Positions 9,571-19,380 of a stretch of 64,000 bases of DNA are shown here, piece after piece. The notes below the pieces were generated by a model that was not told the DNA's origin, ran no database searches, and worked only from the letters and a program-made list of their open reading frames with translations. Positions within the stretch are counted from its first letter, which is position 1. The number at the start of each line of letters is the position of its first letter. Source of the stretch: Polaribacter vadi (GTDB lineage Bacteria > Bacteroidota > Bacteroidia > Flavobacteriales > Flavobacteriaceae); NCBI RefSeq assembly GCF_018861005.1, contig NZ_JAHKQL010000001.1, forward strand, positions 1 to 64,000, in the 5' to 3' direction. Position numbers and translations under genes: made by a program.

Positions 9571-10359
9571 CTATTTTTTTATAAATGCATTATAATATTG
9601 TAATAATTCTTTACTAGTTTTAGCTTTTAATTTTAGTTTAATTTTTTTTATATGTTCTCTTACAGTGTGAATAGAAATAAAAAGAGTGTCAGCAATTTCT
9701 TTATGCTTATTTCCCTTACCTAAGTAAGATAATACTTCTAATTCTCTTTTGGTTAAGCTAGTGTACTTGTCTAAATTCTTTTTAATAAATTCATTTTCTT
9801 CAAAAATAGATTGAAAAGTTTTTATTGTTTTTGCAATCTCAGAAGGAGAACTCCTTAATTCTAGTATAGCTTCACCATTTTCATTTAAACCTTTATAAAT
9901 TAGTTCTTTTTCTTTAATGTTGTTTGGAGCAATAATAAATTCTTTGTTTAACCAAACTCTTGCTTCTTCTTCAGTTGCAAAATGCTTTGGATTAAAAACA
10001 CTTGGAGAGGGTTCATCAAAAACACCCATAACTTCCATATGAGAAAGCACATCTTGACCTACAACAAAAGCTATTGGATGATAGCCATCTTTATCTGCTG
10101 TAACAAAACCAGCTTCAAATCTTGGTTTTAAAATATTTTCTTCTACCCAAAGTTTAGTTTTATCATCAATATTATAGGTAAAGTTTTGTTGCAACCAAAT
10201 AATTTGGATTGGATTTATTTTTTCTAAAGCTTTACGATATTGTAATAATTCACTTTTAAAAGATAAAACACTGTTAGGTGGTGTGTTCCAGGAATTAATA
10301 AATCTATTATTTTCAATTTCAAATTTTACTTTTAAATAAGGTCCGTTATAAACAATCAT
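9571..10359 (-). CDS. LuxR-type helix-turn-helix transcriptional regulator without receiver domain
   Basis: A 262-residue protein ending in a LuxR DNA-binding domain (about 197-258: LTKRELEVLSYLGKGNKHKEIADTL, then the ISIHTVREHIKKI recognition helix, split here by description). The first 150 residues are soluble and mixed alpha/beta, not a receiver domain; this N-terminal type is common in flavobacterial LuxR proteins and its ligand is unknown. A short helical linker at about 170-195 joins the two. It lies directly upstream of the PL6 lyase on the same strand, so it may control that gene; this is inference from position only. Confidence 0.85.
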   Translation of the reverse strand: MIVYNGPYLKVKFEIENNRFINSWNTPPNSVLSFKSELLQYRKALEKINPIQIIWLQQNFTYNIDDKTKLWVEENILKPRFEAGFVTADKDGYHPIAFVVGQDVLSHMEVMGVFDEPSPSVFNPKHFATEEEARVWLNKEFIIAPNNIKEKELIYKGLNENGEAILELRSSPSEIAKTIKTFQSIFEENEFIKKNLDKYTSLTKRELEVLSYLGKGNKHKEIADTLFISIHTVREHIKKIKLKLKAKTSKELLQYYNAFIKK

Positions 10360-10661
10360 AAAATTTTATTAGAATTTGGTACGTTAAAGTACAGTTTATA
10401 TAATTGTTTTCAATTAAAAATTGAATATTTTAAAATATTTGCTTCAATTCTTAATTAAGTACAATTATAAGGAAATTGTATTTATGATTATTAATAATTG
10501 GTATTGTTGTTTTATTTATTGATTTTCAGTTGAATAGGGTTTGTGGAAATAGTTTGAATATTATTTTATAAGTTTATAGTTTACTTGTAAAAAAAATCAA
10601 ATGTGGAGATGTAACTTTTTGATTAGAAATCTATTATTTTTACTGCTTATTAAAACTAGTA
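10360..10661. other. 302-base AT-rich intergenic region
   Basis: Separates divergent genes (the LuxR regulator and the PLP enzyme) and must hold both promoters. I see a weak inverted repeat around TTCAATT/AATTGAA near 10409-10425 and a repeated AAGTACA, but no convincing -33/-7 pair, terminator or RNA gene. Confidence 0.5.
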
Positions 10662-11612
10662 TTGAGCTTAGCAAAAAATCCTTTTATCATATTGCCCTTA
10701 GATATTAAAAATCAACAAATTCATCTTCCTGTTTTAGAAGAAAAAAAGGTTGAGCTTTTTATAAAAAGAGAAGATTTAATTCATCCTTTTGTTTCTGGTA
10801 ATAAATTCAGAAAATTAAAGTATAACATTCAAGAAGCTGAAAATCAAAATAAAAAAGTATTACTAACTTTTGGTGGAGCCTTTTCCAATCATATTTTAGC
10901 TACTGCAGTTGCTGGTAATTTAAGCGGTTATAAAACTATTGGTATTATTAGAGGTGATGAGTTAGGGAACGATTTAGAAAAAACATTAGCTATAAATTCA
11001 ACTTTAAGAGAAGCTTATAAAAACGGAATGACTTTTGAATTTGTTTCAAGAGCTATTTATAGAAATAAATCTGATGTTGAATTTAAAAATCAACTTAAAG
11101 AAAAATTTGGCGATTTTTATTTGATTCCTGAAGGAGGTACAAATGATTTTGCGATTAAAGGTTGTGAAGAAATTTTAACAAATGATGATGTGAATTTCGA
11201 TTATATTTGTACAGCTGTAGGAACAGGAGGTACAATTTCTGGCTTGATAAATGCTTCTGAAAATCATCAAAAAATAATTGGTTTTCCTGCTTTAAAAGGA
11301 GAGTTTTTAGTTGATGAAATCAATCAGTTAGTTCAAAAAAAGAATTGGAACTTGCAAACTAATTATCATTTTGGGGGTTATGCAAAGTATAATGATGCTT
11401 TAATTCAATTCATCAACAATTTTAAAAAAGAAACGGATGTTTTGTTAGATCCTATTTACACAGGTAAAATGCTTTTCGGAATTTTAGATTTGGTTGATAA
11501 AAATCAATTTGCTAAAAACACTAAAATTTTAGCAATTCATACAGGCGGAATTCAAGGAATAGAAGGTTTTAATCAAAAGTTAAAAAGAAAAGGACAACAA
11601 ATAATACAATAA
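10662..11612 (+). CDS. PLP-dependent ACC deaminase/D-cysteine desulfhydrase family protein
   Basis: A 316-residue fold-type II PLP enzyme. The PLP-lysine motif SGNKFRKLKYN is near residues 44-54. FGGAFSNHI (about 71-79) and the phosphate-binding glycine loop GTGGT (about 188-192) are present. Family members deaminate 1-aminocyclopropane-1-carboxylate or desulfhydrate D-cysteine; sequence alone does not separate these, and D-cysteine desulfhydrase activity is more usual in bacteria of this group. The start appears to be TTG at 10662, because an in-frame stop lies at 10620 and no ATG occurs between. The glucosaminidase gene begins three bases after its stop, so the two are one transcript. Confidence 0.85.
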   Translation: MSLAKNPFIILPLDIKNQQIHLPVLEEKKVELFIKREDLIHPFVSGNKFRKLKYNIQEAENQNKKVLLTFGGAFSNHILATAVAGNLSGYKTIGIIRGDELGNDLEKTLAINSTLREAYKNGMTFEFVSRAIYRNKSDVEFKNQLKEKFGDFYLIPEGGTNDFAIKGCEEILTNDDVNFDYICTAVGTGGTISGLINASENHQKIIGFPALKGEFLVDEINQLVQKKNWNLQTNYHFGGYAKYNDALIQFINNFKKETDVLLDPIYTGKMLFGILDLVDKNQFAKNTKILAIHTGGIQGIEGFNQKLKRKGQQIIQ

Positions 11613-11615
11613 TAT

Positions 11616-12464
11616 ATGAAGTTTAGGATTTTATTTTTTTTATGTTCAATTTTATTTTTTGCCAGTTGTGGTTCTAAAAAGAAAGTAGTTAATAAGAAAA
11701 ATCCTGGAGTTGTAATTGTAGAGCCAAAACCTATAGAGTTACCTTCTGTAAACGAAGTAGAACTTACCAAGAAATTAAAAAAGAAAAACCCAAGTTTAAA
11801 TAAATATACATTGGCTTATATTAGAAAATATGCGCCAATTGCTGTAAAAGAAATGCACGAATATAAAATACCTGCAAGTATAACTTTGGCTCAGGGAATT
11901 TTAGAATCGGGTAGAGGTAGAAGTGAACTGGCTTTAAAATCTAATAATCATTTTGGTATTAAATGCCATACAGGTTGGACAGGGGAACGTGTGTATCATG
12001 ATGATGATAAAAAAAGGGAATGTTTTAGAAAATATGTGTATCCAGAAACTTCTTACAACGATCATTCTTTGTTTTTAACCCAAAGAAGACGCTATGCTTT
12101 TTTGTTTGATTATAATATAAAAAATTATAAAAAATGGGCTTATGGTTTACGAAAAGCGGGTTATGCTACAGATAAAAAATATCCTGCTAAGCTTTTAAAA
12201 ATCATTAAAGACTATAAATTATATGAATTTGATGATGTAAAAAAAGGAAAATATACCAAAGAAATTAAAAAGTTAAACGAAGGTAAAACCTTTAAAAAAC
12301 CGATTGTAATTAAAAAGAGCAAAGAGAATATGTATCAAGTTAGAAAAGGAGATACTTTATATTCAATTAGTAGAAAATTTGGAATTTCTGTAGATTTTTT
12401 AAAGAAGCTTAATGGTTTAAATGATAACACCATTTCTATTGGTCAGCAACTTTTGGTAAAGTAA
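11616..12464 (+). CDS. GH73-type glucosaminidase lipoprotein with C-terminal LysM
   Basis: A 282-residue peptidoglycan hydrolase. A lipobox (FFASC, near residue 18) predicts a lipoprotein. The glucosaminidase domain covers about 70-205, with the catalytic-glutamate motif LAQGILESGRGRSE and the SNNHFGIKC element. A LysM domain ends the protein (about 238-282, YQVRKGDTLYSISRKFG). It should cleave N-acetylglucosaminyl bonds of the wall in the periplasm. It is three bases downstream of the PLP enzyme gene and probably co-transcribed; no metabolic link between the two is obvious. Confidence 0.9.
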   Translation: MKFRILFFLCSILFFASCGSKKKVVNKKNPGVVIVEPKPIELPSVNEVELTKKLKKKNPSLNKYTLAYIRKYAPIAVKEMHEYKIPASITLAQGILESGRGRSELALKSNNHFGIKCHTGWTGERVYHDDDKKRECFRKYVYPETSYNDHSLFLTQRRRYAFLFDYNIKNYKKWAYGLRKAGYATDKKYPAKLLKIIKDYKLYEFDDVKKGKYTKEIKKLNEGKTFKKPIVIKKSKENMYQVRKGDTLYSISRKFGISVDFLKKLNGLNDNTISIGQQLLVK

Positions 12465-12507
12465 TCAGAAACAAAAATTACTTTGTTATACTGTTATTTG
12501 TTTCTGA
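12465..12507 (+). terminator. weak stem-loop after the glucosaminidase gene
   Basis: TCAGAAACAAA (12465-12475) can pair with TTTGTTTCTGA (12497-12507), starting immediately after the stop codon. The stem is AT-rich, the loop is 21 bases and only a short T-rich stretch follows, so it is a possible rather than clear terminator. Confidence 0.4.
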
Positions 12508-12555
12508 TTTCTTAACCTAATTATTTTAATTAAATAAGATTACTTGTCTTTAAGA

Positions 12556-13545
12556 CTAATTCAACATTTTCCAAAGTTTATCTTTCAGTTCTTGTAAACC
12601 AAATTGAGCAACAGAAGATATAAATATAGCATCTATACCTTTTGGTAAATCTGCTTTTATTTCTGCTTTTAGCTCATCATCTAACATATCAGTTTTAGAA
12701 ATAGCCAATAATCTATCTTTGTCTAATAACTCAGGGTTGTGTTTTTTAAGCTCATTTAGCAAGATTTCATATTCTTTGTTAATATCATCAGAATCTGCAG
12801 GAATTAAGAATAACAAAGCAGAATTACGCTCTATATGGCGTAAAAAACGATGTCCTAAACCTTTACCTTCTGCTGCACCTTCTATAATACCAGGAATATC
12901 TGCCATTACAAAAGTTTGATGATTTCTGTTTTCTACAATACCTAAGTTTGGTTTTAAGGTTGTAAAAGCATAATCTGCAATTTTTGGTTTTGCAGAAGTT
13001 ATAACAGACAATAAAGTAGATTTACCCGCATTTGGGAAACCGACTAAACCAACATCTGCTAGTAATTTTAATTCAATTCTAAACCAACCTTCTGCACCAT
13101 CCATTCCTGGTTGTGCATATCTTGGAGTTTGATTTGTAGAAGATTTAAAATTCCAGTTTCCAAGGCCACCTTTTCCACCACGTAATAAAACAACTTCTTT
13201 TTTGTCTTCGGTAATTTCTACAATTACTTCATCAGTATCAGCATCTTTAATAATTGTTCCTAATGGTACATCAACATAAATATCTTCACCATCAGCACCA
13301 GAACTTCTACTTTTACTACCTGCACCACCACCTTCTGCTCTAAAATGACGTTTAAATTTTAGGTGAAATAAAGTCCACATATTTTTATCTCCACGTAAAA
13401 TTATGTGTCCTCCACGTCCTCCATCACCACCATCAGGACCACCTTTGGTTATATATTTTTCTCTGTGTAAATGTGCAGAACCTTGTCCGCCTTTACCAGA
13501 AGAGGCATATATTTTTATGTAATCTACAAAGTTTCCTTCTGTCAT
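12556..13545 (-). CDS. obg: GTPase Obg/CgtA
   Basis: A 329-residue Obg GTPase involved in 50S ribosome assembly. The glycine-rich Obg fold spans about 1-158 (GGKGGQGS near the start, then [12 protein letters not shown]). The G domain follows with P loop GFPNAGKST near 167-175, DIPG (G3) and a KTD-type G4 (SKTD). The protein stops just after the G domain and lacks the optional C-terminal OCT domain, the usual short form in Bacteroidota. It lies downstream of a lipoprotein gene (5-base gap) and the hpt-adk fusion, all on the minus strand, so a shared transcript is likely. Confidence 0.95.
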   Translation of the reverse strand: MTEGNFVDYIKIYASSGKGGQGSAHLHREKYITKGGPDGGDGGRGGHIILRGDKNMWTLFHLKFKRHFRAEGGGAGSKSRSSGADGEDIYVDVPLGTIIKDADTDEVIVEITEDKKEVVLLRGGKGGLGNWNFKSSTNQTPRYAQPGMDGAEGWFRIELKLLADVGLVGFPNAGKSTLLSVITSAKPKIADYAFTTLKPNLGIVENRNHQTFVMADIPGIIEGAAEGKGLGHRFLRHIERNSALLFLIPADSDDINKEYEILLNELKKHNPELLDKDRLLAISKTDMLDDELKAEIKADLPKGIDAIFISSVAQFGLQELKDKLWKMLN

Positions 13546-13550
13546 AATTA

Positions 13551-14243
13551 TTAGTATTGTAGTTTTTTATCAACAATGTTACCTATAAATAAATTGTCTA
13601 GATTTGCTTTTGTTGCAACTTTATCCATTGGATTTTTATATACAGGAGGCAAACCAATATAAGCAGCAATTTCATCTTTTTTTGAATCAATAATTAAAAA
13701 AGATAAACTTAGCTCGTTTTTTATGGGAGGAGTTCCTGCAAATCCTATTGTTGCTAAATTAACTAATCTACCTTTTACTTTTTTTAAAATTGTATTTTCT
13801 TTATTGTATATATATCCAAAACCTTTTACAACTATTGCAAATCTTTGATTTCTTGATTCAAGAAGAGAATCTATTACTTTGGGTATTTTAATTTTATTTG
13901 CTCCAAATAAAGGAGAAGTAAGATTGTAATACAAAGAAGATATTTCTCTATTTATACTATCTCTTAATTTATCATTAGAAATTTTAATCTTATTGTTTAT
14001 TCTATAATTTTCTTTGTTAGAATCAATTATAGAGTCTAATTTAAGTGAAAATCTTTTTGTTAAAGAATCACTATAATAAAATTTATTTGTTCTTTCTACA
14101 ATCTGAATTGTAGCAAAAGAATCAAAATATTCTAATTTAGGGTATTTTTTTTCAGATTTTACAAGTTTAAGATATTTATTGCTTACACAAGATAGAAGAT
14201 TGAAACTTATAACTATAATTATGAAAAATTTATATCTCCTCAA
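13551..14243 (-). CDS. hypothetical lipoprotein between hpt-adk and obg
   Basis: A 230-residue protein with a lipoprotein signal (RRYK, hydrophobic core, then LLSC). The start appears to be TTG at 14243, which keeps the positively charged n-region. The mature part is polar and mostly alpha/beta, with a lysine- and serine-rich first half (to about residue 110) and a later [16 protein letters not shown] segment. I do not recognise the family. Five bases separate it from obg. Adk and obg are often adjacent in flavobacteria, so this gene looks like a local insertion into that cluster; function unknown. Confidence 0.7.
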   Translation of the reverse strand: MRRYKFFIIIVISFNLLSCVSNKYLKLVKSEKKYPKLEYFDSFATIQIVERTNKFYYSDSLTKRFSLKLDSIIDSNKENYRINNKIKISNDKLRDSINREISSLYYNLTSPLFGANKIKIPKVIDSLLESRNQRFAIVVKGFGYIYNKENTILKKVKGRLVNLATIGFAGTPPIKNELSLSFLIIDSKKDEIAAYIGLPPVYKNPMDKVATKANLDNLFIGNIVDKKLQY

Positions 14244-14295
14244 CTCTATGAATTAATAGTATTCAATCTTGAATATTAAACTTTAAATCTAGAAT

Positions 14296-15414
14296 TTACA
14301 GTGTATCAAATACTTCTGCAATTCTTTTGGTAATATCTTCTATAGAACCAACACCATCAATACCATAGTATTTGTTTTGTGCATCAAAATAATCTTTAAG
14401 AATGGCAGTTTTTGTGTTGTATTCGTTAAAACGATTTCTAATTTTGCTTTCATCAGTATCGTCTGTTCTACCACTTGTTTTTCCTCTTTCTAGTAAACGA
14501 GTTACTAAAACATCTTCTGGTACTTCTAAAGCAATCATAGCATTAATTTGCTCGCCTTTATCACCTAAAAAAGCATCTAAAGCATCTGCTTGAGATTGTG
14601 TTCTTGGAAAACCATCAAAAATAAAACCATTGGCATCTGCATTTTTTTCTACTTCTGCTTTTAGCATATTAATGGTAACTTCATCTGGCACTAAATCGCC
14701 TTCATCCATATATTTTTTGGCTAGTAAACCTAATTCAGTAGCGTTTTTAATATTGAAACGAAATACATCTCCTGTAGAAATGTGTACTAAATTGTACATT
14801 TCTTTTAAGAAGTTTGCTTGTGTTCCTTTTCCTGCTCCTGGAGGGCCAAATAATACGATGTTTTTCATTTTGGGTTTTGGTGTTAATTGATATATTTCTG
14901 GATAATTTCTTCCTATTCCATTGTAATCTAATCCATATCCAACAATAAATTTGTCTTCAATACTTTTACCTATATAATCTATTGGTAATTCTTTTCTAAA
15001 CACATCTGGTTTAAAAAATAATGATACTATTTTTAATTTTTTAACATCTAGGTTTTTAAAGATATTATAAATTTCTTGTAGCGTGTTTCCTGTATCTATA
15101 ATATCTTCTAGAATAATAACAGTTCTGCCTGTTAAATCTTCATTAATACCAACTAAATGTTTTACTGTATCTGTTGTTGATGTTCCTTGATAAGAGGCTA
15201 GTTTTACAAAAGATACTTCGCAATTACCATTAAATTCTCTAATAAAATCTGCAGCAAATAAAAAGCATCCATTTAAAATACCTACAAAAATAGGTACTTC
15301 GTCTTTTGGTAAATCGTCTTTTACTTGTTCTGCTAAATATTTTACAATAGCATTTATTTCATCTTTTTTGATGAAAGGTTTAAAGTATAAATCGTGAAGT
15401 TTTAAAATACTCAT
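14296..15414 (-). CDS. adk: fused hypoxanthine phosphoribosyltransferase-adenylate kinase
   Basis: One 372-residue reading frame with two complete enzymes. Residues 1 to about 178 are a hypoxanthine-type phosphoribosyltransferase, with the PRPP motif VIILEDIIDTG at 99-109. Residues 183-372 are a short adenylate kinase (no zinc LID insertion) that begins at M183, where a free Adk would start, with P loop GPPGAGKGT at 190-198 and FDGFPRTQSQA. The join is a short proline/lysine linker (LTPKPKMKN) with no stop codon. The fusion joins purine salvage (base to IMP) to AMP/ADP interconversion. Internal initiation at M183 could also produce free Adk. It sits first in a minus-strand group with the lipoprotein and obg genes. 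Confidence 0.93.
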   Translation of the reverse strand: MSILKLHDLYFKPFIKKDEINAIVKYLAEQVKDDLPKDEVPIFVGILNGCFLFAADFIREFNGNCEVSFVKLASYQGTSTTDTVKHLVGINEDLTGRTVIILEDIIDTGNTLQEIYNIFKNLDVKKLKIVSLFFKPDVFRKELPIDYIGKSIEDKFIVGYGLDYNGIGRNYPEIYQLTPKPKMKNIVLFGPPGAGKGTQANFLKEMYNLVHISTGDVFRFNIKNATELGLLAKKYMDEGDLVPDEVTINMLKAEVEKNADANGFIFDGFPRTQSQADALDAFLGDKGEQINAMIALEVPEDVLVTRLLERGKTSGRTDDTDESKIRNRFNEYNTKTAILKDYFDAQNKYYGIDGVGSIEDITKRIAEVFDTL

Positions 15415-15448
15415 AAGAATGCAAATATAACAGATATATTTAATGAAA

Positions 15449-15488
15449 AAACCGTTTTTAATCTGATTTTCAGAGTTAAAAACGGTTT
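15449..15488 (-). terminator. intrinsic terminator downstream of secDF
   Basis: A perfect 13-bp stem (AAACCGTTTTTAA at 15449-15461 with TTAAAAACGGTTT at 15476-15488) is followed by a T-run on the minus strand. It lies 18 bases after secDF. The plus strand also has a T-rich tail, but no plus gene ends here. Confidence 0.75.
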
Positions 15489-15506
15489 CTTTTATTTAAA
15501 AGAGAA

Positions 15507-18485
15507 CTATTTCTTCTTTTCTTCTTTTTTAGTTGTATCGAACATTATTGGTGTTGCTACAAATAAAGATGAATATGTACCAACTGCTACACCTACAATT
15601 AAGGCAAACATAAATCCTTTAATAGAATCACCACCAAATAAGAAGATGGCTAACATTACTAATAATGTTGTTAAAGATGTATTTATAGTTCTACCTAATG
15701 TAGAGCTTAATGCTTTGTTTACAACTTCGCTGTATTTCCAATTAGGATATGAACCTGTAAATTCTCTAATTCTATCAAAAATAACTACGGTATCATTTAA
15801 GGAGTAACCAACTACTGTTAGTATGGCTGCAATAAATGATTGACCAATTTCCATATCAAAAGGCATAAAACTATAAGTAATAGAGAAAACACCTAATACA
15901 ATTAAAACATCATGGAAAACTGCAATTACAGCTCCTATAGAGAAAGATACTTTTCTAAAACGTAATAAGATGTATAAGAAAACTACTAATAAAGATCCAA
16001 AAACTGCATATAAAGCTGATGTTTTAATATCATCTGCAATAGTTGGTTCTACTTTCATATAACTCATAACGCCTGCACCTTCTTTTTCGAAACCAGGTTT
16101 AAAGTTTTCGTAAGTTGTGTCTCCTAAATAAGGTTTTAAACCAGTAAATAAAGCGTTTTGTACTTGATCATCTACTTCTGTACCTTCTTCATCAATTTTA
16201 TAAACTGTTGTTATTTTAAGTTGATTAGACTCACCATAAGTTTTTACTTCTGGTGCTGTACCAAAAGCATCTTTTAAAGTACTTGAAACTTCAGTAGCAT
16301 TCATGTCTTGATTAAAACGAACAACATAAGAACGACCACCTTTAAAATCTACACCTTGTTTTAAACCAATAGAGAATATAGAAATAATACCAGCAATAAT
16401 AATACCACCAGAAATAATGTAAGCAATCTTACGTTTCTTTAAGAACTCTACATTTATATTTTGGAACCATCCTTTAGAAATAGAAGTATTAAATGTTAAT
16501 ACAGAACCTTTATTTACTGCTCCATCAATTAATAAACGAGTAATAAATACAGCTGTAAATAATGATGTTGCAATACCAATCATTAATGTTAATGCAAAAC
16601 CTTTAATTGGTCCTGTACCAAAAATATATAAAATAATACCTGTTAAAAAAGTAGTAATATTTGCATCAATAATTGCAGATAATGCTCCTTTAAAACTAAA
16701 TCCTTCTTCTACAGATTGTTTTAAACCTTTCTTTTTGAATAATCCTTCTTTAATTCTTTCAAATATAATTACGTTGGCATCTACAGACATACCAATTGTT
16801 AAAATAATACCAGCAATACCAGGTAAAGTTAACACAGCATTAAAAGATGCTAAAATACCGAAGATGAATAAAATATTTACAATTAAAGCAACATCTGCAA
16901 AAGCACCAGCTTTACCATAATATAAAATCATCCAAAGTAAAACTAAAACAATAGCTAAACCAAATGATAGGAAACTTGCATTAATAGCTTCTTGTCCTAA
17001 AGATGGCCCAACAACTTCTGCTTGAATAATTCTTGCAGCAGCAGGTAATTTACCAGCTTTTAATACTGTAGAAATATCCTCTGCTTCTGCAACAGTCATT
17101 GTTCCTCCAGAAATAGAAGTTCTACCACCAGTAATTGCCTGGTTTACAGAAGGTGCAGTGTATACGTAGTCATCTAATACAACAGCAACAAAATTACCTA
17201 CATTATCAGCAGTCATTTTTGCCCATTGTTTAGTTCCAGAACTATTCATAGTCATAGAAACTTCTGGCTTGTTTAATTGATCAAATACTTGACCAGCATC
17301 TAAAATAACATCACCTTCAATAGTTGGTTTGTCATTTCTGTTACCTTTAATGGCGTATAAACCAATTAATTCAGTTGTACCATCTGCACTTGTGTTAGAT
17401 TTATAATCCCATAAAAATTTTGCATATTTAATTTCATTAGGTAATAATGCTCTAATTTCTTTTTTAGATAATAAATCGTTTACAGTAGCTGTATCTAAAA
17501 CACTAGCATAAGCAACTGTAGAATTTAATTGTTGTTGAGATTGCGCAAAATTTGGCATTAAGTAAGTAAATAAATTCTTCTGAACTTTAGTAGAATCTGA
17601 TTCTTCACCTAATAAATCATCAATATCATCTTTTTTAGTTGTATCTTTTTCTTGCTCTAAAACAGAATCATCTTTTAGCATTTCTGCTACTTTAGCATTT
17701 GCAGTAAAGAAAAAGTTTTGTACTTCTGCATTAGTATATACACCCCAAAACTGTAATTCAGCTTTACTTGTGATTAACTTTGTAACACGCTCAATATCTT
17801 TAGCTCCTGGTAATTCAATTTGAATTCTACCAGAATTTCCAATTCTTTGAATGTTTGGTTGTGTAACACCAAATTTATCAATTCTACTTCTTAAAACTTC
17901 GAAAGCAGTACCAATAGAACTATTAATTTCTTCTTGTAAAGTTTCTCTTACAGTAATGTTTGCTTCATCAAAAGAAATTTTATCACTTAAAGCTTTTGTA
18001 CCAAAAATAGAAGGATCACTTAATTTTGTTGTTCCTGCAACTTTTTCAAATTCTTCGAAAAATAAATCTAAGTAATTTAAGTTACTACTTTTTTGTCTAA
18101 CATCTGCAGCTTCTAAAGCAGTGTTAAATGCTTCGTTTTTAGAGTCATTAGCTAAGCTTTTTAAAACTTCTTTTACAGATACTTGTAAAATTGCATTAAT
18201 ACCACCTTTTAAATCAAGACCAAGATTCATTTCTTTGTCTTTTACATCATTATAAGAGTATTCTGCTATTCCTAAATCTATAATGTCTTTGTTGGCAACA
18301 CTATCTAAATATTTTCTTTCGTAACTTGCTTTTTGTCTAGCATCATCACTATCAACAGCTTTGTTGTTAGAGTAAGTTACAGCATCATCTTCAACTTTAT
18401 TAGCTAAAAATGTGAATGATAGTTGATACAAACTCACTAATCCGAAAAGAATAGCGAATAATTTAATTAATCCTTTATTTTGCAT
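15507..18485 (-). CDS. secDF: protein translocase subunit SecDF (fused SecD-SecF)
   Basis: A 992-residue inner-membrane protein that uses the ion gradient to assist Sec-dependent export. The SecD half has an N-terminal helix (about 8-27), the MNLGLDLKGGINAIL motif near 86-100, a large periplasmic domain and the GQEAINAS membrane entry, with TIGMSVDANVIIFERIKEG. The SecF half begins near 670, with a second LKQGVDFKGGRSY motif and a VVGYSLNDTVVIFDRIRE motif. The natural fusion is normal in Bacteroidota. The start is ATG at 18485, downstream of a TATATTTG box at 18528-18521. The C-terminus is lysine-rich. Confidence 0.96.
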   Translation of the reverse strand: MQNKGLIKLFAILFGLVSLYQLSFTFLANKVEDDAVTYSNNKAVDSDDARQKASYERKYLDSVANKDIIDLGIAEYSYNDVKDKEMNLGLDLKGGINAILQVSVKEVLKSLANDSKNEAFNTALEAADVRQKSSNLNYLDLFFEEFEKVAGTTKLSDPSIFGTKALSDKISFDEANITVRETLQEEINSSIGTAFEVLRSRIDKFGVTQPNIQRIGNSGRIQIELPGAKDIERVTKLITSKAELQFWGVYTNAEVQNFFFTANAKVAEMLKDDSVLEQEKDTTKKDDIDDLLGEESDSTKVQKNLFTYLMPNFAQSQQQLNSTVAYASVLDTATVNDLLSKKEIRALLPNEIKYAKFLWDYKSNTSADGTTELIGLYAIKGNRNDKPTIEGDVILDAGQVFDQLNKPEVSMTMNSSGTKQWAKMTADNVGNFVAVVLDDYVYTAPSVNQAITGGRTSISGGTMTVAEAEDISTVLKAGKLPAAARIIQAEVVGPSLGQEAINASFLSFGLAIVLVLLWMILYYGKAGAFADVALIVNILFIFGILASFNAVLTLPGIAGIILTIGMSVDANVIIFERIKEGLFKKKGLKQSVEEGFSFKGALSAIIDANITTFLTGIILYIFGTGPIKGFALTLMIGIATSLFTAVFITRLLIDGAVNKGSVLTFNTSISKGWFQNINVEFLKKRKIAYIISGGIIIAGIISIFSIGLKQGVDFKGGRSYVVRFNQDMNATEVSSTLKDAFGTAPEVKTYGESNQLKITTVYKIDEEGTEVDDQVQNALFTGLKPYLGDTTYENFKPGFEKEGAGVMSYMKVEPTIADDIKTSALYAVFGSLLVVFLYILLRFRKVSFSIGAVIAVFHDVLIVLGVFSITYSFMPFDMEIGQSFIAAILTVVGYSLNDTVVIFDRIREFTGSYPNWKYSEVVNKALSSTLGRTINTSLTTLLVMLAIFLFGGDSIKGFMFALIVGVAVGTYSSLFVATPIMFDTTKKEEKKK

Positions 18486-18520
18486 TTGATATAGTTTTAG
18501 TCAAAAATTTTTAAAACGAG

Positions 18521-18528
18521 CAAATATA
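18521..18528 (-). promoter_or_regulatory. -7 promoter box for secDF
   Basis: TATATTTG on the minus strand, a full match to TAnnTTTG, 36 bases upstream of the secDF start. No clear -33 TTG box is visible. Confidence 0.5.
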
Positions 18529-18640
18529 GATAACTTCTCGAACTTTTTGACATTTAATTATGTTTATTGATTTGTTTTCAGAAGATTGCGAAATCGCGTC
18601 ATTCTGAGGTAGATATTTTAAAATTATCTACTTAAATTGT

Positions 18641-19255
18641 TTAAGATAAGTAATAAAAAGGGCCAGCTCTAACTTCTGGTATGTTGTGGGAAGTACTATT
18701 TTTTACTATAAATAATTGTTTGTAAAATCTAGATTTTGATTTATAAACAGTATTGGCTTCAATTAATAATATTTTTTCTGATGAAGCATAATTTTGTTGA
18801 TTTGTGTATCGATCTGAATCATATTTGATTTCTATAATAGAATTACCATCAAAATTTGATGAATCTGCCTCATTTTCTAATTCATAAACATCAAAATTAA
18901 ATTTAGATTTTTTTTCTGATGGATATTTTTTTTGGTTTTGTTTGTTAGATGATTCTCTAACAGCAATTTCATTTTTTTGAGAAAGTGCTTCTTTAATATA
19001 AGAAACTTGGTCTGAACTGTAATATGAAATTTTTAACCTACCATTTTTAGCTTCTTGAATTTTAATATTTGATGCGCCAGCAGTAGTTAAGCGATTTTTT
19101 ATATCGGCTAATGTAAATTCCTTTTCAGAATCATTTATTTTAGAATTATTAAACTCTAAAACAATTTCTTGATTGGGTACAGGAATATTTTCGTGGAAAG
19201 TACCAAGAAAAGTAAATAAAACTAAAAGTGCACTAAAGTACCATTTTGGGTTCAT
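18641..19255 (-). CDS. hypothetical exported or membrane-anchored protein
   Basis: A protein of about 204 residues. I place the start at the ATG at 19255 (MNPKWYFSALLVLFTF), because it opens a typical signal or anchor helix; a longer in-frame start at 19315 would put twenty unlikely residues before it. The mature part has a charged middle (NKQNQKKYPSEKKSKF) and ends in EVRAGPFYYLS. No known domain is recognised. It lies between recQ and secDF on the same strand, with sizeable gaps on both sides. A weak hairpin (GTAGATA/TATCTAC, 18609-18631) follows it. Confidence 0.65.
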   Translation of the reverse strand: MNPKWYFSALLVLFTFLGTFHENIPVPNQEIVLEFNNSKINDSEKEFTLADIKNRLTTAGASNIKIQEAKNGRLKISYYSSDQVSYIKEALSQKNEIAVRESSNKQNQKKYPSEKKSKFNFDVYELENEADSSNFDGNSIIEIKYDSDRYTNQQNYASSEKILLIEANTVYKSKSRFYKQLFIVKNSTSHNIPEVRAGPFYYLS

Positions 19256-19380
19256 GCGCCAAATATATAAAAAAAGATTGCTTTTTGTAGAAGTATAAAA
19301 CTTCAAATTTAACAATAACAGTTTTTTTGCTTAAAAAGTAATATAAAACTGATAATCAATAAGTACAGAAAGCAATAAAA

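Noticed and set aside
10484-10522. A 12-codon frame MIINNWYCCFIY upstream of the D-cysteine desulfhydrase-like gene, with two Cys codons
   Set aside because: No -7 box close before it and no terminator or alternative hairpins between it and the gene, so it does not meet the standard used for the trp and Asn leaders.
18590-18606. GCGTCATTCTGAG near the secDF upstream region, similar to the trp operon repeats
   Set aside because: Only one arm is present, so it is at most a remnant and not listed as a repeat.
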